A stretch of 64,000 nt of DNA from Lepidostoma basale (lineage: Eukaryota; Arthropoda; Insecta; Trichoptera; Lepidostomatidae): the NCBI GenBank assembly GCA_022606425.2, contig JAHDVF020000044.1:62001-126000 (forward strand), written 5' to 3'. The notes under the pieces are model-generated. The model ran no database searches, was not told the origin of the DNA, and saw only the letters and a list, made by a program, of their open reading frames with translations. Position 1 is the stretch's first letter, and each line of letters begins with the position of its first letter. Of the stretch, positions 45,400 through 56,690 are shown in pieces. Position numbers and translations under genes: made by a program.

Positions 45400-46097
45400 T
45401 GATATGTATGTAGATTATATGAAGCGCTGGTTCGTAGCAACTTGGAGTACTGCTCCATCATTTGGGACCCGAGAGAAAGAACAGTCATCTTGGAACTAGA
45501 AAATATTCAGAAACGATTTTTAAGATATTTATACCTCAGGGAGTATAACTATTATCATTTTCGGTACCCCTCACTATTTCTCTCGGTAATGTTGGATTTC
45601 AACACTCTTGAGACTCGTCGAATGATCTTTCTGGAAGAATTTTTTAAACTCTTATCCGGAGGTATTTACAATCCAGGAATACTGAGCAAACTAAATATAA
45701 ACGTTCCCCATAGTTATAGCAGAGCAAGGGGGTATATATTATTTTATGCCCCAAATTGCCGCACAGAGGCCCTTCGAAGTTTTCTTGAATTGAAAGCGAT
45801 TCGTCTTTTAAATGAGGTTGCAAAAGAGATAGACGTCTTTGGATGCAATTATGGCGAATTCGTGAATACCCTTACGATTTATCGCCTTATTATCTTATTA
45901 TCGATTTACTGCCTTTAGGCAGCAGATCTTATTATCGATTTATTGTCTTTAGGCAGCAAGGAAATAACTGGCATGTTCATATTTATAAGGTTTTATGTAT
46001 GTTTCCTTTGATATATATTTTTTCACCCTTTACATCGATTTGGCTCGCGCTGTAATGATGTAAGGAGTTTTTACAACAAAATAATAATAATAATAAT
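45400..46097 (+). mobile_element. LINE L-J, RT C-terminal region and 3' tail
   Basis: Reads RSNLEYCSIIWDPRERTVIL and LENIQKRFLRYLYLREY, CR1/jockey-type RT end with an open frame of 158 codons. The 3' tail CCTTTACATCGATTTGGCTC ... (AAT)n is shared with SINE-1. Confidence 0.8.
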
Positions 46098-47335
46098 CTT
46101 CTTCTTCTTCTTCGATGGCCCTACAGCCCATATCGAGCCTTAGCCTCCAGTATTCTTCGCCTCCAACTCCTCCTGTCCTCCGCTTCGACCCTCCAATCTG
46201 ACACTCTTAACAATCTTGCTCCATCTCTCCCAACTTCATCCTCCCATCGCAGCCTTGGTCGTCCAATTGGTCTTCTACCACCTGGGTGCCACTCCAGCAA
46301 TCTTTTTGGGGTTCGCGATGACGGCATCCTCTGCACGTGACCGGCCCATCTCAGTCTATTCAGTCTGACCTGTGTGGAGAGACTGGAGCTTTGTAAATAT
46401 TGTACAGCTCGTCATTATGCCGCACTCTCCAGCCTTCACCGTCATTCACAGGCCCCAGAATTCTGCGCAGCACCCTTCTCTCAAAAGTATCCAGTCGCTC
46501 TGCAGATTTCGCTGTCATTGTCCACGCCTCACATCCATAGGTCACTACTGTTCGGATGATTGTTTTATACAGGGTGATTTTGGTTTTCCAGTGTACGTTT
46601 CTTGATTTGAGCGCTGGTAGTAGAGAGAAGAATGTTTTGTTACCAATTGTGATTCTTCTTTCGATTTCCTTGTGATCTTCGTTTTCTTTTGTTATAGACG
46701 AACCCAGGTAAGTGAAGTCCTCCACCATCTTAAAGTTGTATCTGTCCTTGAATCTGATGGTTCGCCTCGAGTTATGGGTTGCATTCCTGGTTTGTTTCAT
46801 TATTTGTGTCTTTTCTTCGTTTATCTCTAAACCCACCTCCTTGGCTGCTGTCTCTAAAGGCTCAAATACTTCGTGTATGGCTGCTAGGGATCTTCCTACA
46901 ATGTTAAGGTCGTCTGCATATCCTATGATCTGGCTGCTATGAAAGTATGTGTTGGGATTCGTGTTAAGGTGGTAAGTTTTCCTTATGGCATATTCCAAGC
47001 TCAGGTTAAAAAGTGTTGGGGCTAAACCATCACCTTGTTTGAGGCCCTGTGATACCATGAATTCATCTGTGAGCTCTCCTCCTATCTTGACTCTACATTT
47101 TGTATTATCCATGGTTGCTTTTACCAGTCTTACTAACTTCGTAGGGATTTTGAAGTTCAAGAGTACATCATAGAGTTTCTCTCTACTGATACTATCATAA
47201 GCCTGTTTGAAGTCAATGAACAGCTGATATACATCGACGTCAAATTCCCAGCATTTTGCTAGGATCTGCCTTGCTGTGAACAATTGATCACTTGTTGATC
47301 TGTTCCTCCTGAACCCAGCCTGGTACCTGGTATAA
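46098..47335 (-). mobile_element. LINE L-I, RT region with intact catalytic motifs
   Basis: A 307-codon minus-strand frame with LFIDFKQAYDSISREKLYDV, SQGLKQGDGLAPTLFN and IGYADDLNIVGRSL (YADD), then a frameshift into a C-terminal frame with RPIGRPRLRWEDEV. Its (GAA)n tail lies in the AAT repeats of L-J, i.e. it inserted there. Confidence 0.9.
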
Positions 47336-47904
47336 TAATAATATTGTTTTTAATTGTAAACGTTTTTTTATAGTACATTTGTTTATGTTTATGTGTACTG
47401 TTGTAAAAAAAAAAAAAAATAGAATTTAAATTCAAAAATTGTGATAGTATGATAGTGTTACAAATTAAATAGTTAATAAAGTAACATACAGGTAAAATAA
47501 AATCAGTGAGAACAAAACCGTTTTGTTTGACGGGAGTGAAGCAAAGTTTTGTGATTATTTGAAGACGCGGCTACGAACCAGATTAATATACACGTCATTA
47601 ATGTTATTCGAGGGAATTATATTACAGGAGGGCGGGGTAATCTGAATGTGAGAAATGATAAAAATTAATAAAGCCCATATCTGATTCGAAGCGGGCGGGG
47701 ATCGCGCGGCAGTATATAATTTATTGGCTACAATGTTGCATCGGAGTGCAGTTTTGAGGCAAACGTTCTCATGCGTTTAAAATTAAGAGAATCACGATCT
47801 TTATTAATTAGTCGACTGGCAATATAAACGGACGGCGCTCTCACTCTATGGAACAATAAAAAAATTGACTTAAATATCGTGAAATAGTTCTATTAATATT
47901 TTTG
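47336..47904. other. Unassigned block with promoter-like composition (47490-47840)
   Basis: GC-richer patches (GGAGGGCGGGGTAA; GCGGGCGGGGATCGCGCGG) precede TATATAATTT at 47712 and GCATCGGAGTGCAGTTTTG. Could be a start site or an enhancer in Rh50 intron 2; not proved. Confidence 0.3.
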
Positions 47905-48800
47905 CAAAAATTTTCTTTTCCTTTTTTATAAACTTCGTATACAACACTAACTTAAAATAAAATAAAGTTAAATATCAGACATGTTTTGGACAACTCGGTA
48001 CATCCTCAGTCTTCTTCTTCTTCTTTTTCCTTATTGTAGACCTATGTGGTCTGTTCTCCAGAAAGTTGCTCCTCCCGTGAGGTAGATTCCCAGCTGTCCT
48101 TCCATCTTTTAGGAGGTCTTCCACGAGGACGAGTCCCACGAGGTTGATTATGCAATGCAATATAGGGGAGTCTGGTGGTGTCCATTCTTTGAACATGACT
48201 GTACCAGTCCCCTTTTCGCTGTCTGCTCCATCTTATAATATCCTCAACCTCACATATCTCTCTTATTCTGGTGTTCCTCATGCGATCCCTCAGTGTCTTG
48301 CCTGCTATCGTCCTCAGTGTCTTCATTTCGGAAGTCCTCAAAACTTGTTTGGTCTTTACTGTGTCTGTCCTTGCTTCGACGCCATATGTTATTATTGGTC
48401 TTACGCATGCTTTATAGATTCTCATCTTACTCTTAATGGCCATGTCTTTGTTTTTCCATATTGTGGATTTTAGAGCCCCAGAGATTGCAGCTGCCTTGTT
48501 TACTTGGGTTTGTATTTCTTCCCGCAGATCAGCTCCCCCCACCAGGTCTATGCCTAGATACTTGAAGGTCCTGACTTGTTCTATGGGTTGATTTTCTATA
48601 ACCAGGTTACATGTTTTGGGTGTTTTGGAAAAGGTCGTACATTTTGTTTTTTCGATGGAGATCGTCATGTTGTATTTCTTACTTCCTCAGTGATATTATA
48701 AAAATATTTAAAATATTATACAATTATTGATGGTTGAGGTATTAGTTTTGTACAACTCCATATTAATTTAATAATAATAAACATAATTGTTTAGTGGTTT
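47905..48800. repeat. Family Y unit (minus) cut by LINE L-E (48011-48683)
   Basis: TCCTCAGT is duplicated at 48003-48010 and 48684-48691. L-E encodes VRTFKYLGIDLVGGADLREE, LRTIAGKTLRDRMRNTRIRE, RGRPPKRWKDSWES in a 208-codon frame starting at an internal ATG. Confidence 0.88.
48011..48683 (-). mobile_element. LINE L-E, C-terminal region, open frame
   Basis: The cleanest L-E copy; post-RT region with a (GAA)n tail at 48011-48030. Frame is open until stop at 48042. Confidence 0.88.
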
Positions 48801-48990
48801 TGCTTGGATTTAATTTATATAAATTATATAAATTGTGACAAATTTGTTTCGCCTTGCGAGGGCATTCTCAAACTGCAAGGCAAACCAAAATTGTCACAAT
48901 TTTCATAAATTGAATCCAAGTAAAACCACTAAACAATCGTATTTACTATTATCAAATTATTATAAAATTATAAAATTGTTTACAAATATG
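48801..48990. repeat. Family Q inverted pair with hammerhead-like arm (48836-48872, minus)
   Basis: Minus strand: TTGAGAA, extra T, stem II GCC/GGC, GAAAC, 10-nt self-complementary stem III ACAAATTTGT, GTC. Flanks TTTAGTGGTTTTGCTTGGAT / ATCCAAGTAAAACCACTAAA are inverted. Confidence 0.6.
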
Positions 48991-49080
48991 ATCAGTTTTG
49001 TATTTTTTATAACATCTGTCAAAAGTGATCACATTTGTAAACAATTATGACATATTATAATATTTTAAATATCTTTATAA

Positions 49081-49122
49081 TATCGCTGAGGAAGGACCGG
49101 GTTATTCGAAACATGTCTGATA
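49081..49122 (+). ncRNA. Hammerhead ribozyme-like motif, family Y
   Basis: Stem I TATCG (49081-49085) pairs with TGATA (49118-49122). CTGAGGA at 49086-49092, extra A, stem II decayed on one side (GGAC against ATTC), GAAAC 49108-49112, stem III ACATGT, GTC 49115-49117. Confidence 0.6.
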
Positions 49123-49179
49123 ATTTATTTAATTTTTTTTTTAAAGTTAGTATTGTATACAAAGTATATAAAAAATAAA

Positions 49180-49440
49180 AATAAAAATATTATGATGTAA
49201 GACTCCATATTAAATCACTAATATGAAAACTATAAGTTTTGTTATATTTTATGGGAACATGTTTAGTTTAATTAAGGTATACCTGTCAAATGTATTATCA
49301 AATATCGTTTATGATGCATTTGACAGGTGTAAACATTTGCCTAAATGATAAAGGCTTATAAAGGCAAAACACGTCATTCACATAAAATTTAATAAAACTT
49401 TTAAAAAGACAGACGTTTTCAATTGTATTAATTAAATTAA
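49180..49440. repeat. Family X element, decayed
   Basis: ATGTAAGACTCCATATTAAAT, GGGAACATGTTT, GGCAAAACACGTCATTC and AGACGTTTTCAATTG mark the family. Confidence 0.65.
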
Positions 49441-49464
49441 TTAATAATTAAAGCATATACTTAA

Positions 49465-49725
49465 TTTGAAAGCCCGTAAGGTGGCATATTTGGGTCACGT
49501 GATTAGGGGAGGAAAATACGAATAGCTGCACTACTTGAGGGAAAATAAAGGGTTGACGAGGTGTTGGCAGGAGACGAATCTCATAGCTCTACATCATAAG
49601 GGACTGGATTGGTATAAACAGCGTTAAATAGCTGTTTCGAGCTGCCAGGGACAGAGATGCCTACTCTCAAGTGATAGCTAACGTCGAAGAGATCTGATAT
49701 GACACCGGAAGAAAAATAATAAAAC
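49465..49725 (+). mobile_element. LINE L-K C-terminal scrap
   Basis: Reads KVAYLGHVIRGGKYE, then KGLTRCWQETNLI, as in L-K at 10498. Confidence 0.65.
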
Positions 49726-49789
49726 AATATTTAAAAAAATAAAATAATAATTTTTAGTACGTATTCAGTTTAATATAGGCGTTTACAGT

Positions 49790-50364
49790 GTGTTTCTCAC
49801 ACTGTCTTTGGTCTGGTAGAATTCAAATGATTATAAAAATGGCGGACTAGGTACCTAACACATGTCATGAGAATCAATAGTTAAATTGGGTTCAAATAAC
49901 CTGTTATATTTAAACAAAAATGTTTAAACCAACCGGAAACTATCACATTAAAAAGGCTCTAGTGAAATCCCAAGAACCATTTTGCTATAAACCAATTCCT
50001 TGATTGAAACTATGGAATAAGCGTTTAAATTACATATTCGATAATACATTTTATAAATTACGCGTTACCAAATTTATTTATTATTGTCGGAGCAACGGTG
50101 TATTTCTCACTATTAAATGAGACAATAGAAAGTTCACATTTTCGAAATATTTTAAAAGTTTATTGTGGTAGTTTCCCGTTGCTTTCCACATTTGTATACA
50201 ACATTTTATTTGAGCCCAATTAATGAATACAACTTTTTAGCTATTGATTCTTCAGACCAAAGACCGTGTGACAATCAGACAGCCATCGCTGGGAATCGAA
50301 CCCGGGACCAGTTTCGGATTCGGTGCGGCAGTCGTAGCTCTCGCCACACTGCCACGAAGGTCAT
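49790..50364. mobile_element. Two SINE-1 copies in opposite orientation (49790-50010 +, 50160-50364 -)
   Basis: Left copy lacks its tRNA-like head. Right copy has minus-strand CCGGGTTCGATTCCCAGCG and a divergent A box. Confidence 0.75.
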
Positions 50365-50599
50365 CGCTTATATAATATATTATAATAGTTCTTTGGTGAA
50401 AAATGCATCGCAATAATCATTCATTGCGAAATACTTGACATACATTGTTAGGTGCAATGGTTTGTTATTCTATCTCAGCATAAAATTCGTCGATGCAATC
50501 AATTTGTTACGAAAACGTTAATTTACTTTCATATCTTAATACAAGATTCATATATTAGTTCGAGAAACGGTAAATACATATTCTTTATCCAAGTTCTAT

Positions 50600-51240
50600 T
50601 GACAAACCATATATATGGAAATGAAGTTTGGAGCTGGCAAAAAAGGATGAAAGTAGGATAAATGCCGTAGAAATGAAATCTCTGAGAAGAATGTGCAGGA
50701 AAACGATATATGATAAAATATTGAACGACGAAATAAGGAAGAAATGTAAGGCAGATGATTGCATTATAAGTAAAATTAAAAAAGGAAAATTAAAAAAGGA
50801 AAATTAAAAAAGGAAAATTAAAAAAGTAAAATTAATTCAGGTGGTTTGGACATATTGCGAATGGACGAGAGAATAATAATTAAAATAATGTATACAAGCA
50901 GCGTGAGTGGAAAAAGAAGCCGTGGAAGACCAAGGAAAGCATAGCATGACCAAGTAAATCGTATACTGAAAAGCGGCCACATTCGAAGTTGGAAAAGTCA
51001 ACGAACGTGCATGTTATGATGTATGAATGTGGAGGAAGCAAGAGAGATATGTCAGGACAGAACGGTATGGCGGTCCATCGATGTGAATAGTTTACGGAGT
51101 AGAGGAAGACATGGCAAGACTGAAGTCTGAAGAATCGACGTGTGTATTTGATGGACCGCTACACTACTCCATCCTAACACACCTCTCTAGCTTCCAATAC
51201 ATTCATACAGCGAGTCATACAAGCACGATTCGACTCCGCA
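50600..51240. mobile_element. LINE L-A fragments (+ to 51130, then -)
   Basis: Plus copy: KKDESRINAVEMKSLRRMC with frameshifts, containing four copies of GGAAAATTAAAAAA-type repeat at 50780-50835. A minus scrap follows. Confidence 0.7.
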
Positions 51241-51399
51241 TTTCATTAAAACTTTACTTAAATTTATAAATTATTTTTTCCAATAAAAACATGACAAATT
51301 AAGTGCTTCTTACAAGTGCCCGAATTGCAGAAAATTACATTTGTTTACAATATTTTTTGCTATAAGAAGAAAAGGTATTTTTAAATAATAAAATTTTAC

Positions 51400-51591
51400 C
51401 CATTAAGGTCCTAAGGCTGATGAGGATTTTCCCTTCCTCCATGGTGAAGAATCCTCGGCAGACCACAGCCCACTCAATCATGAGAGCCGCTAGGAGGAGA
51501 TTAAAGCCCACAGCACTGAAGCCATACCTCTTCAGGAAAGTCATCAGGAAACCAAAACCGATGAAGATCATAACGTGGATATCCTGAAACA
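51400..51591 (-). CDS. Rh50: Rh50, coding exon 2 (TM2-TM3)
   Basis: Acceptor CCAG at 51593-51592, donor ATGG|GTAAAA, phase 1 to phase 1. It encodes [20 protein letters not shown] and [20 protein letters not shown], the most conserved block of Rh proteins. It is the shared acceptor exon for both alternative first exons. Confidence 0.95.
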
Positions 51592-51904
51592 CTGGATTAA
51601 AAAATCAGAAGTAAATAATTTACCTTTATAAATGAAACAAAATATTTATTTTGTAACAAACAAAGGAACCGATTTTTTTTTCATTTTGTAAAACATCTCT
51701 TATATTAGCATACGTGTCAAGCATACACTCAAATAAGGAAGAAAAAGTATCTGGCATGTTTGAATGACATAAGTAAATATATAATATTACTATTATTCTT
51801 GCATTTACATTAAAATAGGTTTATACTGTGGATAAGTGGAACATAAATTAAATAGACAATATGTGCACCATCTAAAAATAACATTTTTGTTAAATTATTT
51901 TTAT

Positions 51905-52190
51905 TTTGTATCTACCGGCCACCAAAATCAACCTGCCTCTGGTGACAACGGTGGGAAGAGCAATCAGTCTGTTGAACACAATCTCCCCAGAGATAGAAGT
52001 CTTTCATATTAGTAAAAGTACGTTCAGAAGGCAAACTCTTTAATTTAGAGAATGTCTTGTCTTTCTTAAGTCGAAACGTCTCTCATGCGTTCCTGGTATT
52101 ATATATTTTACCTGTTCTCAATAGATGCTTTAAACTTTAATTTTGTTTGTAATATCTTTTAAGAAAGTAAATTTATTTGATTTGATTTGA
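51905..52190 (+). mobile_element. LINE L-B (CR1/jockey-like) 3' end with (GATTT)n tail
   Basis: Reads PATKINLPLVTTVGRAISLL and EIEVFHISKSTFRR, then the L-B 3' end. Confidence 0.75.
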
Positions 52191-52236
52191 CATATTCGTA
52201 AAAAAGGTATTAATACCATGAAATCAAACAAATCAA

Positions 52237-52420
52237 ATCGGGTGGTGGTCTAGGGGATAGAACGCTAGGCTCCTGATCCAGGGGACATGGGTTCAAGCCT
52301 GGACACGACCAGATTCTTTCTTCATAATAATGAGCTATTTTCTGCTCACATTGAAGATTGTAAAATAAATTCTAATATCATTGATGTAAATCCTTGATAT
52401 TAGTCTTAAAAAAAAACCTA
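52237..52420 (+). mobile_element. SINE-2
   Basis: GGGTGGTGGTCTAGGGGATA, B box GGGTTCAAGCCTGG, body as in other copies; 160 bp downstream of the alternative Rh50 exon donor. Confidence 0.85.
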
Positions 52421-52579
52421 AAATTAAATAAATGTGGTAATGGTTTTTATTATAAATCCAAACAGATAAATGGTGTAAAAATTAATTCCAATTAAATAAT
52501 TTTATAGTACTTTAATTCTTAGCAACAATAAACACAAATAATTTCTTATCTTTTACAAATGATATAACCAACTTATTAC

Positions 52580-52844
52580 CAAACAAATCCACAGTGCGAT
52601 TGTTCAACTCTTCGGGCGTCGGATTTCCTATCCTCAATGTCCCATAGTCCACAAAGCCGACGTACAAAATAAAAATTGCAGCCTGCAGGAATCCACAGCA
52701 AATGGACATTTTCAAAATTTGAATCCTATTCATCAATTCGCTATTGCGTTTCTCACTGCTACGTCTGTCGGTGTATTTCGAGTCAAAATTTTTAAAAACG
52801 ATTTTTTTATCCGACTCCATTTTCGTTATACTTCTGGATGACAT
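52580..52844 (-). CDS. Rh50: Alternative first exon of Rh50 (second N-terminus, TM1 with glycosylation sequon)
   Basis: This lies in intron 1. From ATG 52844 it reads 88 residues: a polar, basic leader of about 45 residues (MSSRSITKMESDKK at its start), a hydrophobic helix with FLQAAIFILYVGFVDYG, then EELNNRTVDLF and a donor TTTG|GTAATA in phase 1. Phase and position match coding exon 1, and its end aligns with the loop there (NKPVDL against NRTVDL), so splicing to 51591 gives VFQDIHVM. The predicted isoform is 516 residues. NRT is an N-glycosylation sequon missing from the other first exon; mammalian RhCG is glycosylated in the same loop. An ATG at 52928 is also in frame but lies in AT-rich sequence. 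It could be a decayed tandem copy of exon 1, but the frame is open and the donor intact. Confidence 0.75.
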
Positions 52845-54344
52845 TTTAATTACGCGATATATGTGAAATTTATGTTTTAATAATTTTTTAAAAATATTTA
52901 TAAAAATATTGATATATTTTTGGAACAAATATTATGTAAAAAACTATAAAATGACTGTTATGAATTAGGCTAATAACTTACAAATGTTTTAAAACGTTTA
53001 ATTAACAATGTATTCAATAATTTATTTGGGTGATTACTTATTAGTGATGTATAATTTTATTTTACAAATAGTTATTCCGAAATTTTGAAAAACATAATGT
53101 ATTATTATATATACATTATGTATACCAAACATTTAACAAATACGTAGGTTCTAAATTTAAAACATTTTAAAAATGGTTAATTAACAATAGATAGTTCAAT
53201 GCTTTGTTAGGATGATAAATTTTGAATTATATGTATATTTATTTTAGAAGCAATTATCCCTGAATGTCGATACACATATATAAAATAATTATATTAATAT
53301 AATCACACTTAACACACACAAATACCGAACTTTCGCGAGGCTTTTCCGTTAGCGGAAAACCCACTGTACAATTGGTAATCCGTGTCAGAGAGAAGACCAA
53401 AATGTATTTTACTTTGTTAGATTTTTCAGAGGGAACAAAAGTAGTTTATTTTTAATATTATCTACAATCAACCAGGGATGTAACAATATTTCAATAATTC
53501 GGTCCAGAATTATAATTTAATTAATGTTTTAAAAAATACCGACATTTCGAAGTAGTATTATAAAAATGTTGTATTTGTCTAAAATAAAAGCAATATTCTG
53601 GTAAGATAATGGGGACGTATTATTTTCACAATAATTTTTTTTTATTACAATGATGTTGTAGTATGTAAATACAACTACCAAAAATATGAACTAACAGCTG
53701 GAAATCGACTTCATAGGAGGTCGATCCCTCTTGAGAAACGAGAAAAAAGTTATAAGAAGAAGAATAATATAATTGAATTTTTAAATTTGTTTTGAATGAA
53801 AATATAATATTTCTAAAACATTTGCATATATCTTCCGATCTGCTCAACCTGTTTCATTGAAATTTACAACAGTTATTTTCAATTTTATTATCTAAAATGT
53901 GAAGTAGACTTTTTTATTGGGTGTCATGTTCAAAGTTATAATTATTTTAACTATCTTAAAATTAAATCCTTATCCCTGCGTCACTTGATAGCTATAACTC
54001 AATAATAAACAATTAGTTTTTTTAATTTCAGACAATGAATTATAAAGAAATCATGTCTAGGAATTTTCAAACCGAGCTCTACATATCGGCTTATATCTCT
54101 GCCATTTTTTTCTTTTAAATTTTTAATATTGTAAATTTTTATGTATATGTATAAAATAATGATTATTTTAATATATAGTATATAATGTAGCTGTGTTAAA
54201 AAAAATATTTACATATTTTTCCGACCGCCAAGATGGCGTAACTTCTTAATCAAACAACTCTAATGAATCATGCCCATTATATTGCAAAACAAATTTATAT
54301 AATTTAAAACAATCAGTTTTCACCACTGTAATATGTGAAATTTA
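52845..54344. other. Rh50 intron 1: AT-rich DNA upstream of the alternative exon
   Basis: No mobile element recognised. A short GC-richer island at 53325-53400 carries the palindrome TTTTCCGTTAGCGGAAAA. It is a candidate promoter or leader for the alternative Rh50 transcript, 490 bp upstream of its ATG. Confidence 0.35.
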
Positions 54345-54600
54345 ATATTTGCCACAGCCCTGTTTCAATGTTTCCTTTCAACGAGCAAAACGGATGTTCT
54401 GGAGACAGGGCCGGCGAGGGGATTCCCAAGGCAAAGACAGCCTCTTGTTAAAATTATCCGCTTCACTACAACTCTGTGTACCGTGCTGGGTACCTACCAC
54501 CCACTGTAGTTACTCTTGTTTGTATGTTTCCTGTCCCAACCCAAGTCTTGACTCAATACAAATAAAAATAAAACCACTATATTAAGTCGAGTTGCTCTCA
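54345..54600 (+). other. Unassigned GC-richer insert, possible retroposon 3' end
   Basis: GC-richer sequence (GGAGACAGGGCCGGCGAGG) ends in CAATACAAATAAAAATAAAA, an A-rich terminus. No family recognised. Confidence 0.35.
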
Positions 54601-54769
54601 AAGAAAAATCTTGAGGATTCATAAAATACTATTTTTTATACGAACGTGTGCCTTTACAAGATTATGTTTTTACTTCAAGTTGTCAATACGAATAAAGTAA
54701 TTTATATTTCAATTATTATATACTACAATAGTTGCAACCCGTGAAATATTAACGAAAGTAAAGATTATC

Positions 54770-55065
54770 TTCTTCTTCTTCCTCAGCCATCTCTACACTG
54801 CTGGATATAGGCCTCCTCCATTTTCTTCCACTCCACTCTATCTTGGGCTTTTCTTTGCCACTCCATTTGATGACTCTGGGTGCCCTTCGCTCTGTTCCCT
54901 GTCTGACGACATGACCTGCCCACTGCCATTTCTGCTTAGCGAAAAGGTCCATTATGTCTATGACTTTTGTTCGGCGTCTTTTTTCTTCATTTCTTATTTT
55001 GTCTTTTAGACATACGCCTAACATTTGTCTTTCCATGGACCTTTGCGCACATTTTAGTTTATGTA
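54770..55065 (-). mobile_element. LINE fragment related to L-D
   Basis: Encodes MERQMLGVCLKDKIRNEEKR and KQKWQWAGHVVRQGTERRAP; GAA tail at 54770. Confidence 0.75.
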
Positions 55066-55304
55066 CCGTTAAAGATTATCTACCCTTTCAAAACTTGGTT
55101 CACTGTACAATAGTAATTAGTAATAAATTTTAACATTTAACATAAATATTTTTTTCCTCACACGTTAAACATTCACAATTATCAATAACAAATTGTTCTT
55201 ATTTTGCTGTCTACACTTCTGTAATACAATAATCAGATTTTTTAAAGAGCTATTCCTCTCTCGCTCTATTATGTTCAAAAGATTTTCGTACTCTTTCTTG
55301 ATGA

Positions 55305-55443
55305 CATCCTTCTTCTTCTTCTTCTTTTGATAGATCTGACGATCTGTGACACAGAAATCATATCTCGTCGGATGTTGAGATCCAGCTGTCCCTCCATCTC
55401 TTAGACGGTTTTCCAGGTGGGCGGTGTCCGGAAGGGATTTCAT
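55305..55443 (-). mobile_element. LINE L-E 3' end with (GAA)n tail
   Basis: Minus strand ATCCCTTCCGGACACCGCCC, RLRDGGTAGS; same end as at 8945-9069. Confidence 0.7.
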
Positions 55444-55549
55444 AAATATTTAGTACAAACCAAATATTAAATAAAAGATTAAGAAAACAAACGTATTTAA
55501 TATACAAATCTCTGTTTTTATTCTACATAAAATGTATGACATTTATTTA

Positions 55550-55745
55550 TTGTTTCTTAAACAATGATGTAAAACTCCATATTAAATAATTAATACGAAT
55601 GAAAACGTCAGTTTTCTAGAAGTTTTATTATATTTTATGGGAGAGACGTTTGATAATGCCTTAGAAGGGCGAAACATGTCATTCCCATAAAATATAATAA
55701 ATCTTTTAGAAACCTGACGTTTTCATTCGTATTAATTATTGTATG
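55550..55745. repeat. Family X element
   Basis: AACAATGATGTAAAACTCCA, ATGAAAACGTCAGTTTTCTA and GGCGAAACATGTCATTCCCA; one arm is partly deleted. Confidence 0.8.
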
Positions 55746-55934
55746 ACATTTACTTATGCCAAGGCAAAAATGTATGAATCCTGTATAATATTATAAAACT
55801 ATTAGAAAACAGAAGTTTTATAGATTTTGAAATACGATAAAAACTAATTGCGTTATTGTAAATCCTTTCATTCGTTTGTCGCGTAAAGAAGTAAAAAAAC
55901 ATTTTTTGAAAATAATTATTTCTATAATAGTTTA

Positions 55935-56380
55935 TTTATCTACCTAACCATCACGCCGCCTCTCCGAAGGGGACGGCAGAGTGAATGGACTGCCACACTT
56001 TTCTTTCCTGACATGCTTCTCTCGCTTCCTCAACATTCATACGTCGTGTCATGCACACACGTCGATTTCTCCGACAGCTCACGTGGCCGACATTCACTTC
56101 CTCTATTCCTAGTTCCATTTACATCGTTAACATATACTTTTTTTACCATTCTTTCCTTCCATGTGTACAAACTATCTTAATGTCTCTTTCATTATTTCGT
56201 TCATAAAATTTTCATTCGCACCGCATTCACTTATTTTATTTTCTTTCGATACTATCATCAAAAGTTTTTCAACACATTTGTTTAAAATATTTCATTTCTA
56301 CTGCATTTATTCTATTTTCTTACATCAATTGCCAGTTCCATACTTCGTTTCCACACATATGGGTCGGTACAAGAATGAAA
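55935..56380 (-). mobile_element. LINE L-A 3' fragment
   Basis: CCTAACCATCACGCCGCCTC start; degenerate coding region. Confidence 0.75.
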
Positions 56381-56479
56381 TGCCTTAAAAATGTTTTTAT
56401 TTGTAAAGATAAAGAAACAAATACAGGTAAAAAAAAACAATATTTTAATTAATATAGGTAAATAAAATAATAAAACACC

Positions 56480-56690
56480 TTGTATTTAACAATGATATGG
56501 TCATGATATTGATGCTAACTTGTTTCGCTTGGATCCAAGCTTTATCAGGGGAATACAATTATTACTAGTTATTAGGTATAACTAGTTATTATATTGCCAC
56601 AATGGAACTCGGGTCCAAGCGAAACTAGTTGGTATTAATATGATAACCGTTGGTTAAATACACAAAGGTTTTATTAAGTTAATAATGTCT
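56480..56690. repeat. Family W inverted pair with hammerhead-like arms
   Basis: Minus arm: CTGATAA, extra A, 14-nt stem II GCTTGGATCCAAGC, GAAAC (56526-56522). Plus arm 56596-56634: GAAAC 56621-56625, stem III ACTAGT, stem I TGCC/GGTA. Confidence 0.65.

Noticed and set aside
52845..52928. Upstream in-frame ATG at 52928 for the alternative Rh50 exon
   Set aside because: The added residues are AT-driven (I, N, K, F) and Rh proteins do not have such a segment; ATG 52844 is preferred, though not proved.
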